DNA from: CAWUFC02 sp963921335
GTDB lineage: Bacteria; Pseudomonadota; Gammaproteobacteria; Pseudomonadales; Halieaceae
Length of the DNA: 64,000 nucleotides
NCBI GenBank assembly: GCA_963921335.3
Contig: CAWUFC020000002.1
Location: 1,767,817 to 1,831,816 of the forward strand
Direction of reading: 5' to 3'
The notes beneath the pieces were generated by a model. That model was not told the origin of the DNA, ran no database searches, and was given only the letters and a program-made list of their open reading frames with translations. Both the position numbers and the translations under genes were made by a program. Each line of letters opens with the position of its first letter. Positions within the stretch are counted from its first letter, which is position 1. Below are positions 31,987-41,268 of this stretch, piece by piece.

Positions 31987-33543
31987 TTAAGAAATACGAG
32001 AAGCTGCGTGCGCTGCGAACCCCCTGCCTGCTTCAGCATAGAGATCAAAGCTGGAGATCCCAAGCGATTCCAGCTCTTCTGCTTCTTCCTGAAATTTTAC
32101 CACCGCTGCGATCTCACCCTCGTAACCAATCTCACGTAACAAGCTGCTGACCAGCAAATTTTCTTCGTGATTGGTTAGCGCGAGCATGACCAACTGAAGT
32201 TGATCCAAGCGTACGCCGGTCCAGAAGTCGGGATCACTGGCATCTGCGGCCAGAACTTTTCTGCCTTCGCGCAAATGATGCTCAAGCTTCTTGTCATTAT
32301 CATCCACACCGACAACACAGTCACCATACTGGTCGTGCATCGCACTGTAGGCCCCCGTACCAATGGTTCCCATACCTAGTACACAGATACTCGCACCCAT
32401 AAGGTCATGGCTAGGCCCTACCCCCTCGGCCCCTTCACTGCGATAGCGGGCCAGATTAGGATGCCACCGCAGGTAAATATCGTGGCTGTAGACATTGAGA
32501 GGCGTGCTGATCAGGAAACTGGCCGCAACCACCAAAGAAATTGCGGCAGACCATTGCGGATCGAGCCAGCCTGCAGTGGCTGCGACAGCCACGACTATCA
32601 GTCCAAACTCACTGAAATTGGCAAGGCTCAGGGAAGCCAAAAACGCCGTGCGCGGACGCGCGTGGAATCGCGTCATCAACATAAAGTACAGCGGTGGCTT
32701 GAGCAGACACAGTCCTGCTATCACAACTGCCAAAACCAGCACCTGAGAGCTGGGCCAACCACCGAGACCGATGGAGAGAAAAAAGCCAACCAGAAAAAGG
32801 TCTTTAAAATACAGTAGGTTCTTCGCCAATTCTTTAGCTTTTTGGTCACCGGCCAGCAGGAAACCCAGAATAAGCGCGCCCAGATCACCCTTCACGCCTA
32901 CTGATTCGAAAAGCTGAGCGCCAAGAATGGCCAGCGCTAGCCCAAACAAGGTAAACAGTTCTCCGTGACCGGCGAGACTAAGCAAGCGTATGAGCACGGG
33001 TCGGAGCGGAATCAGCAACAACAGCCACAAAGCAGACATCTGAGGAACTTTACCTGCCGAAAAGCCTAGAAAAACGACAGCAGCGATGTCTTGAATGATA
33101 AGGATACCAATGGCGATTTTTGCATGCCTGGAAGACAGTTCACCGCGCTCCTGCATGATCTGCATGACAAAAACCGTGCTGGAAAAGGTCAATGCAAACG
33201 CGAGAATGAGAACAGATGGGAGCTCCAATCCCAGGCCTGGCGAAAACTGGGCAGCCCCATATAACAAGGCAGTAAAAAGGAGCTGCAGCAAAGCCATATG
33301 GATAAGCGCTGTACCCCAGATATTCAGGGCGAGGAGATCGCCGACACGTAGCTTAAGGCCAATCGAAAAAAGCAGCAGGGTGACGCCCAACTGCGCGATC
33401 GTATCGATCAAGGCTCCCGGCACCACCTGAAATTCATGCAAAACGAACCCTGCGACCAGGTAGCCAATCAACGCTGGCAGGCCAAAAGCGCGGGCGACAA
33501 TACCAAAGAGCAGCGCACAGAGGATAACTACGGGATCAAACAT
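31987..33543 (-). CDS. CPA2-family monovalent cation:proton antiporter (Kef/YbaL-like)
   Basis: The 518-residue protein has a CPA2 membrane domain of about 380 residues with 11-13 helices, including SIGLKLRVGDLLAL, TFSSTVFVMQIMQERGEL, the IGILIIQDIAAVVFLGF ion site and KGDLGALILGFLLAGDQ. A cytoplasmic TrkA-N-like NAD-binding domain follows (GASICVLGMGTIGTGAY, near residue 392). Such proteins exchange K+ or Na+ for H+, gated by nucleotides or glutathione adducts. The C-terminal domain ends earlier than in KefB/C. Which ion is moved is not known. Confidence 0.85.
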   Translation of the reverse strand: MFDPVVILCALLFGIVARAFGLPALIGYLVAGFVLHEFQVVPGALIDTIAQLGVTLLLFSIGLKLRVGDLLALNIWGTALIHMALLQLLFTALLYGAAQFSPGLGLELPSVLILAFALTFSSTVFVMQIMQERGELSSRHAKIAIGILIIQDIAAVVFLGFSAGKVPQMSALWLLLLIPLRPVLIRLLSLAGHGELFTLFGLALAILGAQLFESVGVKGDLGALILGFLLAGDQKAKELAKNLLYFKDLFLVGFFLSIGLGGWPSSQVLVLAVVIAGLCLLKPPLYFMLMTRFHARPRTAFLASLSLANFSEFGLIVVAVAATAGWLDPQWSAAISLVVAASFLISTPLNVYSHDIYLRWHPNLARYRSEGAEGVGPSHDLMGASICVLGMGTIGTGAYSAMHDQYGDCVVGVDDNDKKLEHHLREGRKVLAADASDPDFWTGVRLDQLQLVMLALTNHEENLLVSSLLREIGYEGEIAAVVKFQEEAEELESLGISSFDLYAEAGRGFAAHAASRIS

Positions 33544-33640
33544 AGCACCAGCTTAGCGGCCGGTATCCTGTATTCCAAGTGTTCTGTTAGACTGCTCCTT
33601 TGCGATAAATCATAGCAACTTCAAATCAGCTGGAACCCAA

Positions 33641-34789
33641 TTGAGAAGCCCCGACCAACGCCTGATTCATATCGTAGGAATGTACAAATGCGGTACTTCC
33701 TGGCTAACGCACATGCTTGCTTCTCATCCAGAAATGATGGCCTGGCGAGAGTTTGACGTTATCAGAGCGGTCTACCAAAACCAGCCAGTCAAGCCGAGAC
33801 TGAAGAAGCGTGTAGCCAACCGACTGAGGCGCATTCTGCAGGGCCCTCCGCGCTTTCCGAAAGAACATCGCTTTACGCGGCGGGAGCGGCAAGACATCAT
33901 ACAAGAATTGTTTTGCGGGCGCGGTTTGCTTCCTATTATGGGAGAAGATAAGCGCGCACAAGCAGCTGCACTTGACATTTCTGACGCAGAGTCTTTTCTT
34001 GACGGCCTGCAGGCACTGGGGGATTACTCCTTACAGAGTGACGAGCTGCCGCCTCTTGAACCACGGCGCTTTAACAACACCCTAGGCGCGTCCAATTCCA
34101 GACGTGCAGACTTACTGCACTTCATCACCCAAGTGCGTGATACTGAGGAATTGGACAAGGTCCCCAACTTCTATTTCGATTACCTAGCTGGCCTGGCAAC
34201 GGAAGACGCAAGGATAGTGCTGAAGGCCGCTGATCAAATCATGTGCTTTGAGCAGCTAGCCGCCTGCTCTCCCGATTCAACTAAGATAGTCATTATGCGT
34301 GATGGGCGAGATGCCACGATATCCGCTATGCACTATGGCAAGCTGATGGAAAAATGGGACGCTCCCTGGAAGCCAGATCAGGTACAGTATCTCGATCGGC
34401 TACGTGCCTGGGCCGTGCGCGCAGCCAAATTGGTAGAGCTGAGTAAAACATACAATATTCTCGTGTTGCGCTATGAAGACTTACAGCGTGACTTTGACAG
34501 TGTGTGTGGCGGCCTATTGCAACATCTCGGTGTGAACAGCGATCCACAGTTAGTCCGAAATATTTACCAACGCACCAACTTCAAAAAGGTCAGTGGCGGG
34601 CGTGAGCCCGGGCAGTCTGCTGAAGACATTATCAGGAAAGGTGTGATCGGAGAATGGAAAGACACGCTGTCTGCCAACGAAGCCAAAGAGGCATGGCAGG
34701 TAGCGGGGCCGGAACTAGAACAGTTTGGTTACACGCGTGAAGGTCACTACAAAACCTCTGGTCTGTGTCCGTTCAGCGTAACCGATTGA
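33641..34789 (+). CDS. Sulfotransferase-family protein
   Basis: The 382-residue protein starts at a TTG (33641). A PAPS-binding P-loop is seen at residues 9-20 (HIVGMYKCGTSWLT) and the 3'-phosphate-binding segment at KIVIMRDGRDATISAMHYG. Such enzymes transfer sulfate from PAPS to glycans, lipids or small molecules. The region between the two motifs is longer than in small cytosolic enzymes. It is convergent with the broken sulfotransferase that follows, and overlaps its end by 17 bp. The acceptor is unknown, probably a surface glycan. Confidence 0.8.
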   Translation: MRSPDQRLIHIVGMYKCGTSWLTHMLASHPEMMAWREFDVIRAVYQNQPVKPRLKKRVANRLRRILQGPPRFPKEHRFTRRERQDIIQELFCGRGLLPIMGEDKRAQAAALDISDAESFLDGLQALGDYSLQSDELPPLEPRRFNNTLGASNSRRADLLHFITQVRDTEELDKVPNFYFDYLAGLATEDARIVLKAADQIMCFEQLAACSPDSTKIVIMRDGRDATISAMHYGKLMEKWDAPWKPDQVQYLDRLRAWAVRAAKLVELSKTYNILVLRYEDLQRDFDSVCGGLLQHLGVNSDPQLVRNIYQRTNFKKVSGGREPGQSAEDIIRKGVIGEWKDTLSANEAKEAWQVAGPELEQFGYTREGHYKTSGLCPFSVTD

Positions 34790-35576
34790 TCAAAGTCTCA
34801 TATAGCACCATATCCTTATCGACACACCGTTCAACCGCTGTCTTTTCTTGCTGTGAAAGATCGGAATACTGCAAGCGACTGCGTGATACATTTGTTCTCG
34901 GTTGATCTCGAGGCAGCTTACCCCCGTAGCAGTCCACTATCTGTTGCTGGAATCGACCGAATTCTTCGATCACACCCAGATGCTCTATAGCGTCCAGATT
35001 GGTAACAGCCTCAGCCAAAATGTCTTTGCCTGAACGATTGAACTACCTACGTTCCTGCACTGAATAGCCACAACCTAACTGCCAGCATTGGGCATTATCG
35101 ACATTCATTTGCACCTGAGGGCGATCAGAGTTTAGAAAGTCCAGGAGGCTCATACCGGGCGGCAGCCCACCAATGAGCTGCCGGTTTTTTCCAGGGTCGA
35201 CAGAGTAGGAGTAGAGAGACAGCAGACGCTCAACCGGATGTCGCATCAGTGTCGCACTAATGGCCTCCGCTTCCCGCGCAAATCTATAACCCAGGTGACT
35301 CATGAATAGCCTGGGCGCGGCGACATTCAAGTCACTATAGAGAGGAAAGTGCGACAGACGCGGTTCTGGGTACATGCAACGGGCAGGGAACACTCCCTTA
35401 AAAAAGTCTCTGGTGGAGCTACCACCGGCCTTGGGTATATGCAAAAAAACAAAATTCCGCTCTAAAACTGCGGGCTTATCCGTGCCGAACAAAACCTCGT
35501 GAATCCGATCGCTGTACCAGCGGCGGTAGCAAAAGAATTCACTGCGTAATACGCGGTATTTTAATGGCCTACGCAT
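34773..35576 (-). pseudogene. Sulfotransferase (family 2) interrupted by an in-frame TAG
   Basis: Two segments in the same frame make up one protein. The first (ATG at 35576, stop at 35043-35045) holds the P-loop FVFLHIPKAGGSS, SHLGYRF and the 3'-phosphate site LMRHPVERLLSLYSY. After the TAG the frame continues directly with FNRSGKDIL, then a region GVIEEFGRFQQQIVDCYG and a C-terminal DMVLYETLINRLR, which is typical of the end of such enzymes. The amber codon therefore splits a protein of about 267 residues. It may be a real nonsense mutation or a base error. It lies 5 nt after the EamA transporter stop and was probably in its operon. Confidence 0.75.
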
Positions 35577-35580
35577 AAAA

Positions 35581-36444
35581 TCATTGTCCGCCCTGCCGGG
35601 ACTGGTAGACGGTAAGCATGCCACCACCGATCACAAGAATACTACCAACAATTGATAGCGCATCGGGCACCTGATCCCAGATCAGCCACCCCCAGAAACC
35701 AGAGGCCACCACCGCCAGGTAGTTGATGGGAGCTACAGCAGATGCCGGCGCCATACCATAGGCGAGGGTGTACAAATTGAGGGCAAAGTAAATGCTGATA
35801 CCCACATAAAGCATCGCTGCCCAGGCTTGCCAGGGTAGGCCAGAAAAATCTGCCAGACTAAATGGGGCCACGCAGAGCAAGGACAGAAAAAAGTAGTAAA
35901 ACAAAATGCGAGCAGGCGGCTCGGTACTCGCAAGGTGGCGGGTAGCCACCATGGAGATTGACAGAGTGAACGCGGAAACCACTCCGGCCAGGTGCCACAG
36001 GCTCAATCCTTCGGTGCTGGGGCGCAGGATGACAAAGATACCGATGAAGCCGATGGCCAACGGCAACCAGGCACCCCGGCCAACCTTGTCGCGCCCCCAA
36101 AGCCACATTACAAGCGGCACGGTCAGTGGCGCGCTTTGGCGCAGCAGCATTGCGTCTACCATGGGTATTTTGTCGAGGGTCAGGTAGAAAAGGTAAAAAC
36201 CCAACACGCCTACCCCACCGCGAAACAGGTGTAGGCCAAGACGCTGTGTGCGCAGAGACGAAACGCCTGCTCTCAAGGTCCGCGGCAGACACAGCAGGAC
36301 GCACACGAGATACTGAATCGTCACAATCGCCTCCGTGGTGGCGTAGGCAGAGGCGTACTTGGTCACCGCGGCCGAGGTGCTGGCAACCACGACCATCAAC
36401 AGGGACAAGCCAATGGCTGTCCTTACCGGGTTATCGCTCGTCAT
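35581..36444 (-). CDS. EamA-family (DMT) transporter
   Basis: The 287-residue inner-membrane protein has about ten hydrophobic helices in two EamA repeats of roughly 140 residues (first around LFRGGVGVLGFYLFYLTLDK, second around SAFTLSISMVATRHL and APINYLAVVASGFWGWLIWD). DMT carriers export metabolites, amino acids or drugs. The substrate is not known. The gene is upstream of the broken sulfotransferase with 4 bp between them. Confidence 0.88.
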   Translation of the reverse strand: MTSDNPVRTAIGLSLLMVVVASTSAAVTKYASAYATTEAIVTIQYLVCVLLCLPRTLRAGVSSLRTQRLGLHLFRGGVGVLGFYLFYLTLDKIPMVDAMLLRQSAPLTVPLVMWLWGRDKVGRGAWLPLAIGFIGIFVILRPSTEGLSLWHLAGVVSAFTLSISMVATRHLASTEPPARILFYYFFLSLLCVAPFSLADFSGLPWQAWAAMLYVGISIYFALNLYTLAYGMAPASAVAPINYLAVVASGFWGWLIWDQVPDALSIVGSILVIGGGMLTVYQSRQGGQ

Positions 36445-36468
36445 GGTACCTGTCAGTGCATCCGGACT

Positions 36469-37086
36469 CTAAATACTGGCCATAAGAAAACCGGACAAGG
36501 CGGCGTAATTTGGGGACAGACTGGGGTCTACCTGTTTCTTGATATCGCCCAGCAGCTTGCGATAGCCCTGGTAAAACGCCCAGGTCGGTGCCGGCTTGTA
36601 TTGGAGACCATCCACTTCCAGGTAGGCAATGATGCCCTTAGCGGTGGTGGGCTTTACAAACACCTCCCGGCGAGGCGCAAAATAGAATGGCACCACAGAG
36701 ACAAGCGACCACTTGGCCAGTTTGAACGGGGCCAGCATGCCGATGAATTCGTCAAAACCCTGCTGCTTGTTGCGACCGTAGAGGCGCTTTTCCAGAGCGT
36801 CGGCCAGGGCGCGCTGCTCATGGCTGTTCAGAGTCTGGATAAAATCGCGAAAGCGGGGCTTTTCAAATCGGGAGACCATCGAGGAACGACTCACGATTTT
36901 TAGAATAATGTCTGCCAGCTGAGCCGGTTGATTAAACGCTGCGGGCTTGAGCGACTCGGAAGCAAATTGAACCAGTTTATCTACATCGTGCTTCTTCTTG
37001 ATGTAGGCCATGCCGGGATCGGCAAATCCCCCTGGAAAGCGCTGCATAAAACTGGCTTCAGCCTGCGTCAGTTTTTCCAGATTCAT
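36469..37086 (-). CDS. Conserved-looking hypothetical protein
   Basis: I do not recognise this 205-residue protein. It is soluble, without a signal peptide or membrane helix, with a basic and aromatic content (YIKKKHDVDKLVQFA, PFYFAPRREVFVKPTTAK). The N-terminus (EKLTQAEASFMQRFPGGFAD) is helical. It starts 36 bp downstream of the HxlR regulator stop on the same strand and ends 25 bp upstream of the EamA start. A GTGGGAGGAA sequence before the ATG is a strong ribosome site, which supports a real gene. Confidence 0.65.
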   Translation of the reverse strand: MNLEKLTQAEASFMQRFPGGFADPGMAYIKKKHDVDKLVQFASESLKPAAFNQPAQLADIILKIVSRSSMVSRFEKPRFRDFIQTLNSHEQRALADALEKRLYGRNKQQGFDEFIGMLAPFKLAKWSLVSVVPFYFAPRREVFVKPTTAKGIIAYLEVDGLQYKPAPTWAFYQGYRKLLGDIKKQVDPSLSPNYAALSGFLMASI

Positions 37087-37121
37087 GACATTCCTCCACG
37101 TGGGAGGAAAATGCTAACACA

Positions 37122-37622
37122 TCAGTCCTGGGCGTTAGATTGGCGACGCTGGTACCAGGCAACCAATTCGGGAGCAGCACTGGGGCCAGGTTCGAACTCG
37201 ACATCACGGGGCTGCAAATAACGCCCATTACGGGCCTGCAATGCCACCGGCTGTATTGGTGCACCCTGTTCGCGGTCCACCAGTACCACCGGTGCACCTT
37301 CGCTGCCAAACACCCATTTGTCACCCCACTGCATCAAACCCACCACCAGCGGAAACAGGTCTCTACCCGCATCGGTCAGGTGGTAGCGATAGCGCGCCAC
37401 GCCCGGACGCACCGGCTGAAGCTCAAGGATGCCGTTTTCGATCAGCTTGTCGAGCCGGTCACTCAATACGTTGCGGGCAATATCGAGGTTTTTCTGGAAC
37501 TGGCTAAAGCTGGACAGGCCGTAGAACACATCGCGCAAGATCATCAGTGTCCATTTGTCACCAATGATATCGACGGTCCGCGCCAGTGAGCACTGCCAGT
37601 GATCGAGTGAAGTTCTACTCAT
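37122..37622 (-). CDS. HxlR-family winged-helix regulator
   Basis: The 166-residue protein has the HxlR signature: CSLARTVDIIGDKWTLMILR near the N-terminus, the recognition segment FSQFQKNLDIARNVLSDRLD and LTDAGRDLFPLVVGLMQWGD. The C-terminal extension of about 55 residues is longer than in minimal members. I chose the ATG at 37622, because the upstream extension falls in the operator region and lacks family likeness. HxlR proteins often sense electrophiles or aldehydes. A pair of direct repeats lies in the divergent promoter region with the molybdopterin oxidoreductase, which is the probable target. Confidence 0.88.
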   Translation of the reverse strand: MSRTSLDHWQCSLARTVDIIGDKWTLMILRDVFYGLSSFSQFQKNLDIARNVLSDRLDKLIENGILELQPVRPGVARYRYHLTDAGRDLFPLVVGLMQWGDKWVFGSEGAPVVLVDREQGAPIQPVALQARNGRYLQPRDVEFEPGPSAAPELVAWYQRRQSNAQD

Positions 37623-37660
37623 ACCGCTACTGTAGGGGAACCGGGGCCAGCTTTCAATAA

Positions 37661-37748
37661 TTAGTTTCTTTAACGTACTTTTTATACGACATAGCTTGAT
37701 ATATCTACAGTCTTTGCTATTTTTTAGTTTCTTTAAAAGACTTTTTAG
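37661..37748. promoter_or_regulatory. Two 25-bp direct repeats, likely HxlR operators
   Basis: Copies at 37661-37685 and 37724-37748 share TTAGTTTCTTTAA (13 bp), three or four variable bases, then ACTTTTTA (8 bp). They are 63 bp apart, about six helical turns, so they face the same side of DNA. B. subtilis HxlR is known to bind paired direct repeats of about 25 bp. The copies fill the 136-bp gap between the HxlR gene and the divergent molybdopterin oxidoreductase gene; copy 2 abuts the latter's ribosome site. Confidence 0.65.
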
Positions 37749-37758
37749 AGGTAGACCC

Positions 37759-40050
37759 ATGGCTGTTAACACTGATCACTACCTGTCCAGCGCCTGCAAC
37801 CTGTGTTTTGTAAACTGCGGCATCAAGGTGGAACTGGGCGGCGAAGATGGCCGCGAATTTGTCAAAGTCCGCGGCGACGATGATCACCCCACCTCCAAAG
37901 GCTATATCTGCAACAAAGCGAGTCGCATCAACTATTACCAGAACAACAGCCAGAGGCTGAACTCGCCCATGCGGCGACGGGAGGATGGCAGCTACGAACC
38001 CATTGACTGGGATACAGCTATCGCGGAAATCGCCCAGAAACTGAAAGCGGTTCGTGACACGCACGGCGGCGAGCGCATTTTCTATTACGGCGGTGGTGGC
38101 CAGGGCAATCATCTGGGCGGTGCCTCCGCCATGGCCCTGCGCAGTGCGCTAGGGATCGAGTTTAAAGCCAACGCTATCTCCCAGGAGAAAACCGGCCTGA
38201 GCTGGGTGGTCAGCCGCATGATCGGGCAGATCACACATCCGGAATTACATCACGCCGAGGTCGCGATGTTGGTCGGTAAGAACCCGTTTATGAGCAATGG
38301 CATGGACCGCGCTCGCAACTTCCTTCGCGAAATCAAGAAAGACCCCAATCGCAAACTGATCGTGGTGGACCCGCGACGCACTGAAACCGCGGACTACGCG
38401 GATTTCCACCTCGCCGTTACTCCGGGCCGCGACGCCTGGTGCATGGCCGCCATTGTTGCCCACATCGTCCAACAAGACTTACTGCCCCACGAGTGGCTGG
38501 AGCAACGCACTAACGGTCATCGGGAAATCATTGAGCACTTCAGCAATGTACCTGTCGATGACTATGCACGCTTCGCCGGTCTCGACCCAACGCTACTGAA
38601 GGAAGCCGCCGAGGCCATCGGCAACGCAGGAAGTTTCGCACTGGAAGAAGACATCGGTATCCAGATGGCGCCCCACTCTACCCTGGTGAGCTATCTCAAT
38701 TTTCTGACCATGCTGATCACCGGCAACTTTGCCAAGCCAGGCACCCAGGGCATGATCACCCAACTCGCTGCGGTCATCGCCACTCATCATGCGAAAGTTG
38801 ACGAGGATGGGCGCGAGCACTCTATTCAACAACTGCCTGTCACCGGCGCGCCAATCATCAGCGGCCTTTATCCCGGCGCCATGCTGGCAGAAGAAATCCT
38901 GAACGATCACCCGCAACGCCCGAGGGCACTGATCGTAGAGAGCTCCAATCCTGTGCACTCCCTGCCGGAGGCGAAATCACTGCGCGAGGCCATACGGTCG
39001 CTGGAGTTCAGCCTGGCGGTGGATGTGGCTATGACAGAAACCACACGTGAATGTGATTACGTGCTGCCTGCATCCAGTCAGTACGAGAAGTGGGAGGCCA
39101 CTTTTTTCCCCCGCAACTTCCCCGCCAACATTTTTCACCTGCGTCAGCCCCTGCTGAGCCCCATGGAAAATACGCTCGGTGAACCTGAAATTCACGCTCG
39201 AATCATTGAGGCACTGGAATACTTTGAACCGGGTGAGCTCGATGCCCTGTCTGCCGCTGCTGAACAAGGGCTGGATGCTTACCAGGCCGTCTTTTTTGAG
39301 GCCATGGGAAGCAATCCGAAAATTGGCAGCATGCTCTCATACGTGATGTATCGCACCCTCGGCCCTGCGCTGGGCGAGGGACAGGCAGCCACAGCACTGG
39401 TCTGGGGGTTATGCCAAGTGTATTGCATGAAGCATAGCCAGGAAGCGGCAAGAGCGGGTTATGCAGGGCCGGACGCGGGTAACCAGTTGTTCCAGGCATT
39501 ACTGGAGTCTGACACCGCGGTTGTGATTGGCGAATCGACTTACGATGAATGCTGGCAGCGACTGACTTTCCCCGATGGGAAATTACAGCTGATTATTCGC
39601 GAACTGCTGGAAGAGACTGAAACCCTACAGGCAATGAAGCCGCTCATGGAGACCAACGAGGACTATCCCTTTGCGCTGGTGGCAGGCTCAAGGCGCGCCT
39701 ACACCGCAAACTGTGCCATTCGTGACCCACGTTGGGCCAAAGGCAAGCATGTGACCGCATTAACAATGCACCCTGATGATGGTGAGCGGTTGCAGCTTAG
39801 CGAAGGCTCAATGGTGACGCTGGAAACCGAAGCCGGCTCAGCCACAGTTGACCTAGCCTTTGATGAACGCATGCAACCCGGCACCTTGTCGATACCCAAC
39901 GGTCAGGGCATGCACTTCGAGGACGAAGGAGGCGAGGCACTGTTTGCAGGTGTCTACGCCAATGAGCTGACCAGCGCCCGCTATCGGGACAGGTTCGCAG
40001 GTACGCCGTTCCACAAGTTTGTGCCTGCCAGGGTTACCGCGGTGGCGTAA
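37759..40050 (+). CDS. Molybdopterin-dependent oxidoreductase (DMSO reductase superfamily)
   Basis: The 763-residue protein has the N-terminal [4Fe-4S] ligands C13, C16, C20 and C51 (CNLCFVNC, GYICNKA), the Mo-bisPGD domains (GNHLGGASAMALRSALG, VDPRRTETADYADFHL, TMLITGNFAKPGTQG), and a C-terminal molydopterin dinucleotide-binding barrel (LTMHPDDGERLQLSEGSMVT, SIPNGQGMHFEDEGG). The residue coordinating Mo is not clear. No signal peptide is seen, so it is cytoplasmic, unlike many DMSO reductases. I chose the ATG at 37759, which has AGAGG before it. It is divergent from the HxlR gene and likely regulated by it. The substrate is unknown. Confidence 0.85.
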   Translation: MAVNTDHYLSSACNLCFVNCGIKVELGGEDGREFVKVRGDDDHPTSKGYICNKASRINYYQNNSQRLNSPMRRREDGSYEPIDWDTAIAEIAQKLKAVRDTHGGERIFYYGGGGQGNHLGGASAMALRSALGIEFKANAISQEKTGLSWVVSRMIGQITHPELHHAEVAMLVGKNPFMSNGMDRARNFLREIKKDPNRKLIVVDPRRTETADYADFHLAVTPGRDAWCMAAIVAHIVQQDLLPHEWLEQRTNGHREIIEHFSNVPVDDYARFAGLDPTLLKEAAEAIGNAGSFALEEDIGIQMAPHSTLVSYLNFLTMLITGNFAKPGTQGMITQLAAVIATHHAKVDEDGREHSIQQLPVTGAPIISGLYPGAMLAEEILNDHPQRPRALIVESSNPVHSLPEAKSLREAIRSLEFSLAVDVAMTETTRECDYVLPASSQYEKWEATFFPRNFPANIFHLRQPLLSPMENTLGEPEIHARIIEALEYFEPGELDALSAAAEQGLDAYQAVFFEAMGSNPKIGSMLSYVMYRTLGPALGEGQAATALVWGLCQVYCMKHSQEAARAGYAGPDAGNQLFQALLESDTAVVIGESTYDECWQRLTFPDGKLQLIIRELLEETETLQAMKPLMETNEDYPFALVAGSRRAYTANCAIRDPRWAKGKHVTALTMHPDDGERLQLSEGSMVTLETEAGSATVDLAFDERMQPGTLSIPNGQGMHFEDEGGEALFAGVYANELTSARYRDRFAGTPFHKFVPARVTAVA

Positions 40051-40117
40051 GTTCGCCCCCCCCTGCGCGCGGGCTCATCTATACTCCTTACACATCAACG
40101 AGAACACGGAGAAAAAA

Positions 40118-41218
40118 ATGCCCACTCGCAGACAAGTCATCGCTATAGGATCTGGTGCGCTGGCAGCCGGCGGCTTGCTCGGCAGCGGGATCAGTATGGC
40201 CGGTGCCAGTCACAACCAGCGAATCGTGCTTGCCTCCCACCCTGTGGGCAAACCCACTGTCGACAACTTCAGACTGGAATCCGCCCCAATTCCTGCACTC
40301 AAGGATGGGCAGATGTTGCTGCGCACAGAGTATCTGTCGCTCGATCCCTATATGCGCAGCCGCATGAACGCATCGGACGGTTACGCCGCCAGCGTCAGAC
40401 TCAACCAGGTCATGGTGGGTGGCACCGTAGCGGTGGTAGAGGATTCAAGAAATGCGAACTTTAAACCGGGGCAGCGGGTCATGGCCTACTCGGGCTGGCA
40501 GTCCCATGAAGTGAGCAATGGCGCAGGTGTCACGCCGCTGGATCCTCGCATCAACCCGCCCTCCTACGCCCTTGGCGTACTCGGCATGCCGGGGCTCACC
40601 GCCTATGTGGGCCTGCTGGACCTTGGCCAACCCAAAGCCGGGGAAACCGTGGTGTTGGCCGCATCCACGGGCGCGGTCGGTTCCGTGGTGGGACAAATCG
40701 CAAAACTTAAAGGTTGCCGAGTGGTCGGCATTGCCGGCGCCAAAGAGAAATGCAACTACGCAGTGAACGAACTGGGTTATGACGCCTGCGTCAGCCACTA
40801 CGATGATGACATGGCCCAACAGCTGGCAGCAGAATGCCCTGACGGCATTGATGTGTACTTTGAAAATGTAGGCGGTTCGTCCTGGGAGGCGGTGATGCCG
40901 CTGCTGAACAACCACGCCCGCATTCCTGTATGCGGTCTGATTGCACACTACAATCAAAAGGAGCTGCCACCCGGACCCGACCGCATGTCGATGCTGCAAT
41001 CACTGATTCTGACCAAGCGCATCAAGATGCAGGGCTTTATTATCAGCGATCACGGCGATCGCATACCGGAATTTGTCGGCGATGTCGCCGGCTGGGTTGC
41101 CCAGGGCAAAATCAAATACAAAGAGCATATGGTGGAGGGACTGGAGAACGCTCCCGATGCCTTCCTCGGCCTTTTCAAAGGCGCCAATTTTGGCAAGCTG
41201 GTCGTTAAAGTGTCATAA
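40118..41218 (+). CDS. CurA/PTGR-like NADPH-dependent reductase with a Tat-like signal
   Basis: The 366-residue protein has a medium-chain reductase fold of the CurA / leukotriene B4 12-hydroxydehydrogenase type: TEYLSLDPYMRSRM, LGMPGLTAYVGLLD, the nucleotide motif STGAVGSVVGQIAK and YFENVGG, with no zinc ligands. Such enzymes reduce alpha,beta-unsaturated carbonyls. Oddly, it begins with MPTRRQVIAIGSGALAAGGL, a twin-arginine-like sequence with a hydrophobic stretch and an AGA site. GGAG precedes the ATG at 40118. An exported NADPH enzyme would be unusual. It follows the molybdopterin oxidoreductase by 67 bp and may be in its operon. Confidence 0.8.
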   Translation: MPTRRQVIAIGSGALAAGGLLGSGISMAGASHNQRIVLASHPVGKPTVDNFRLESAPIPALKDGQMLLRTEYLSLDPYMRSRMNASDGYAASVRLNQVMVGGTVAVVEDSRNANFKPGQRVMAYSGWQSHEVSNGAGVTPLDPRINPPSYALGVLGMPGLTAYVGLLDLGQPKAGETVVLAASTGAVGSVVGQIAKLKGCRVVGIAGAKEKCNYAVNELGYDACVSHYDDDMAQQLAAECPDGIDVYFENVGGSSWEAVMPLLNNHARIPVCGLIAHYNQKELPPGPDRMSMLQSLILTKRIKMQGFIISDHGDRIPEFVGDVAGWVAQGKIKYKEHMVEGLENAPDAFLGLFKGANFGKLVVKVS

Positions 41219-41268
41219 CGCAGGGCACTGTGTGGCAGCGAACCCAGTTGGCAACTACACTGGATGAC

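Noticed and set aside
34773..35018. 81-residue minus-strand frame as a separate gene
   Set aside because: It starts only at a TTG without ribosome site and continues the sulfotransferase frame past a TAG, so it was joined to that gene.
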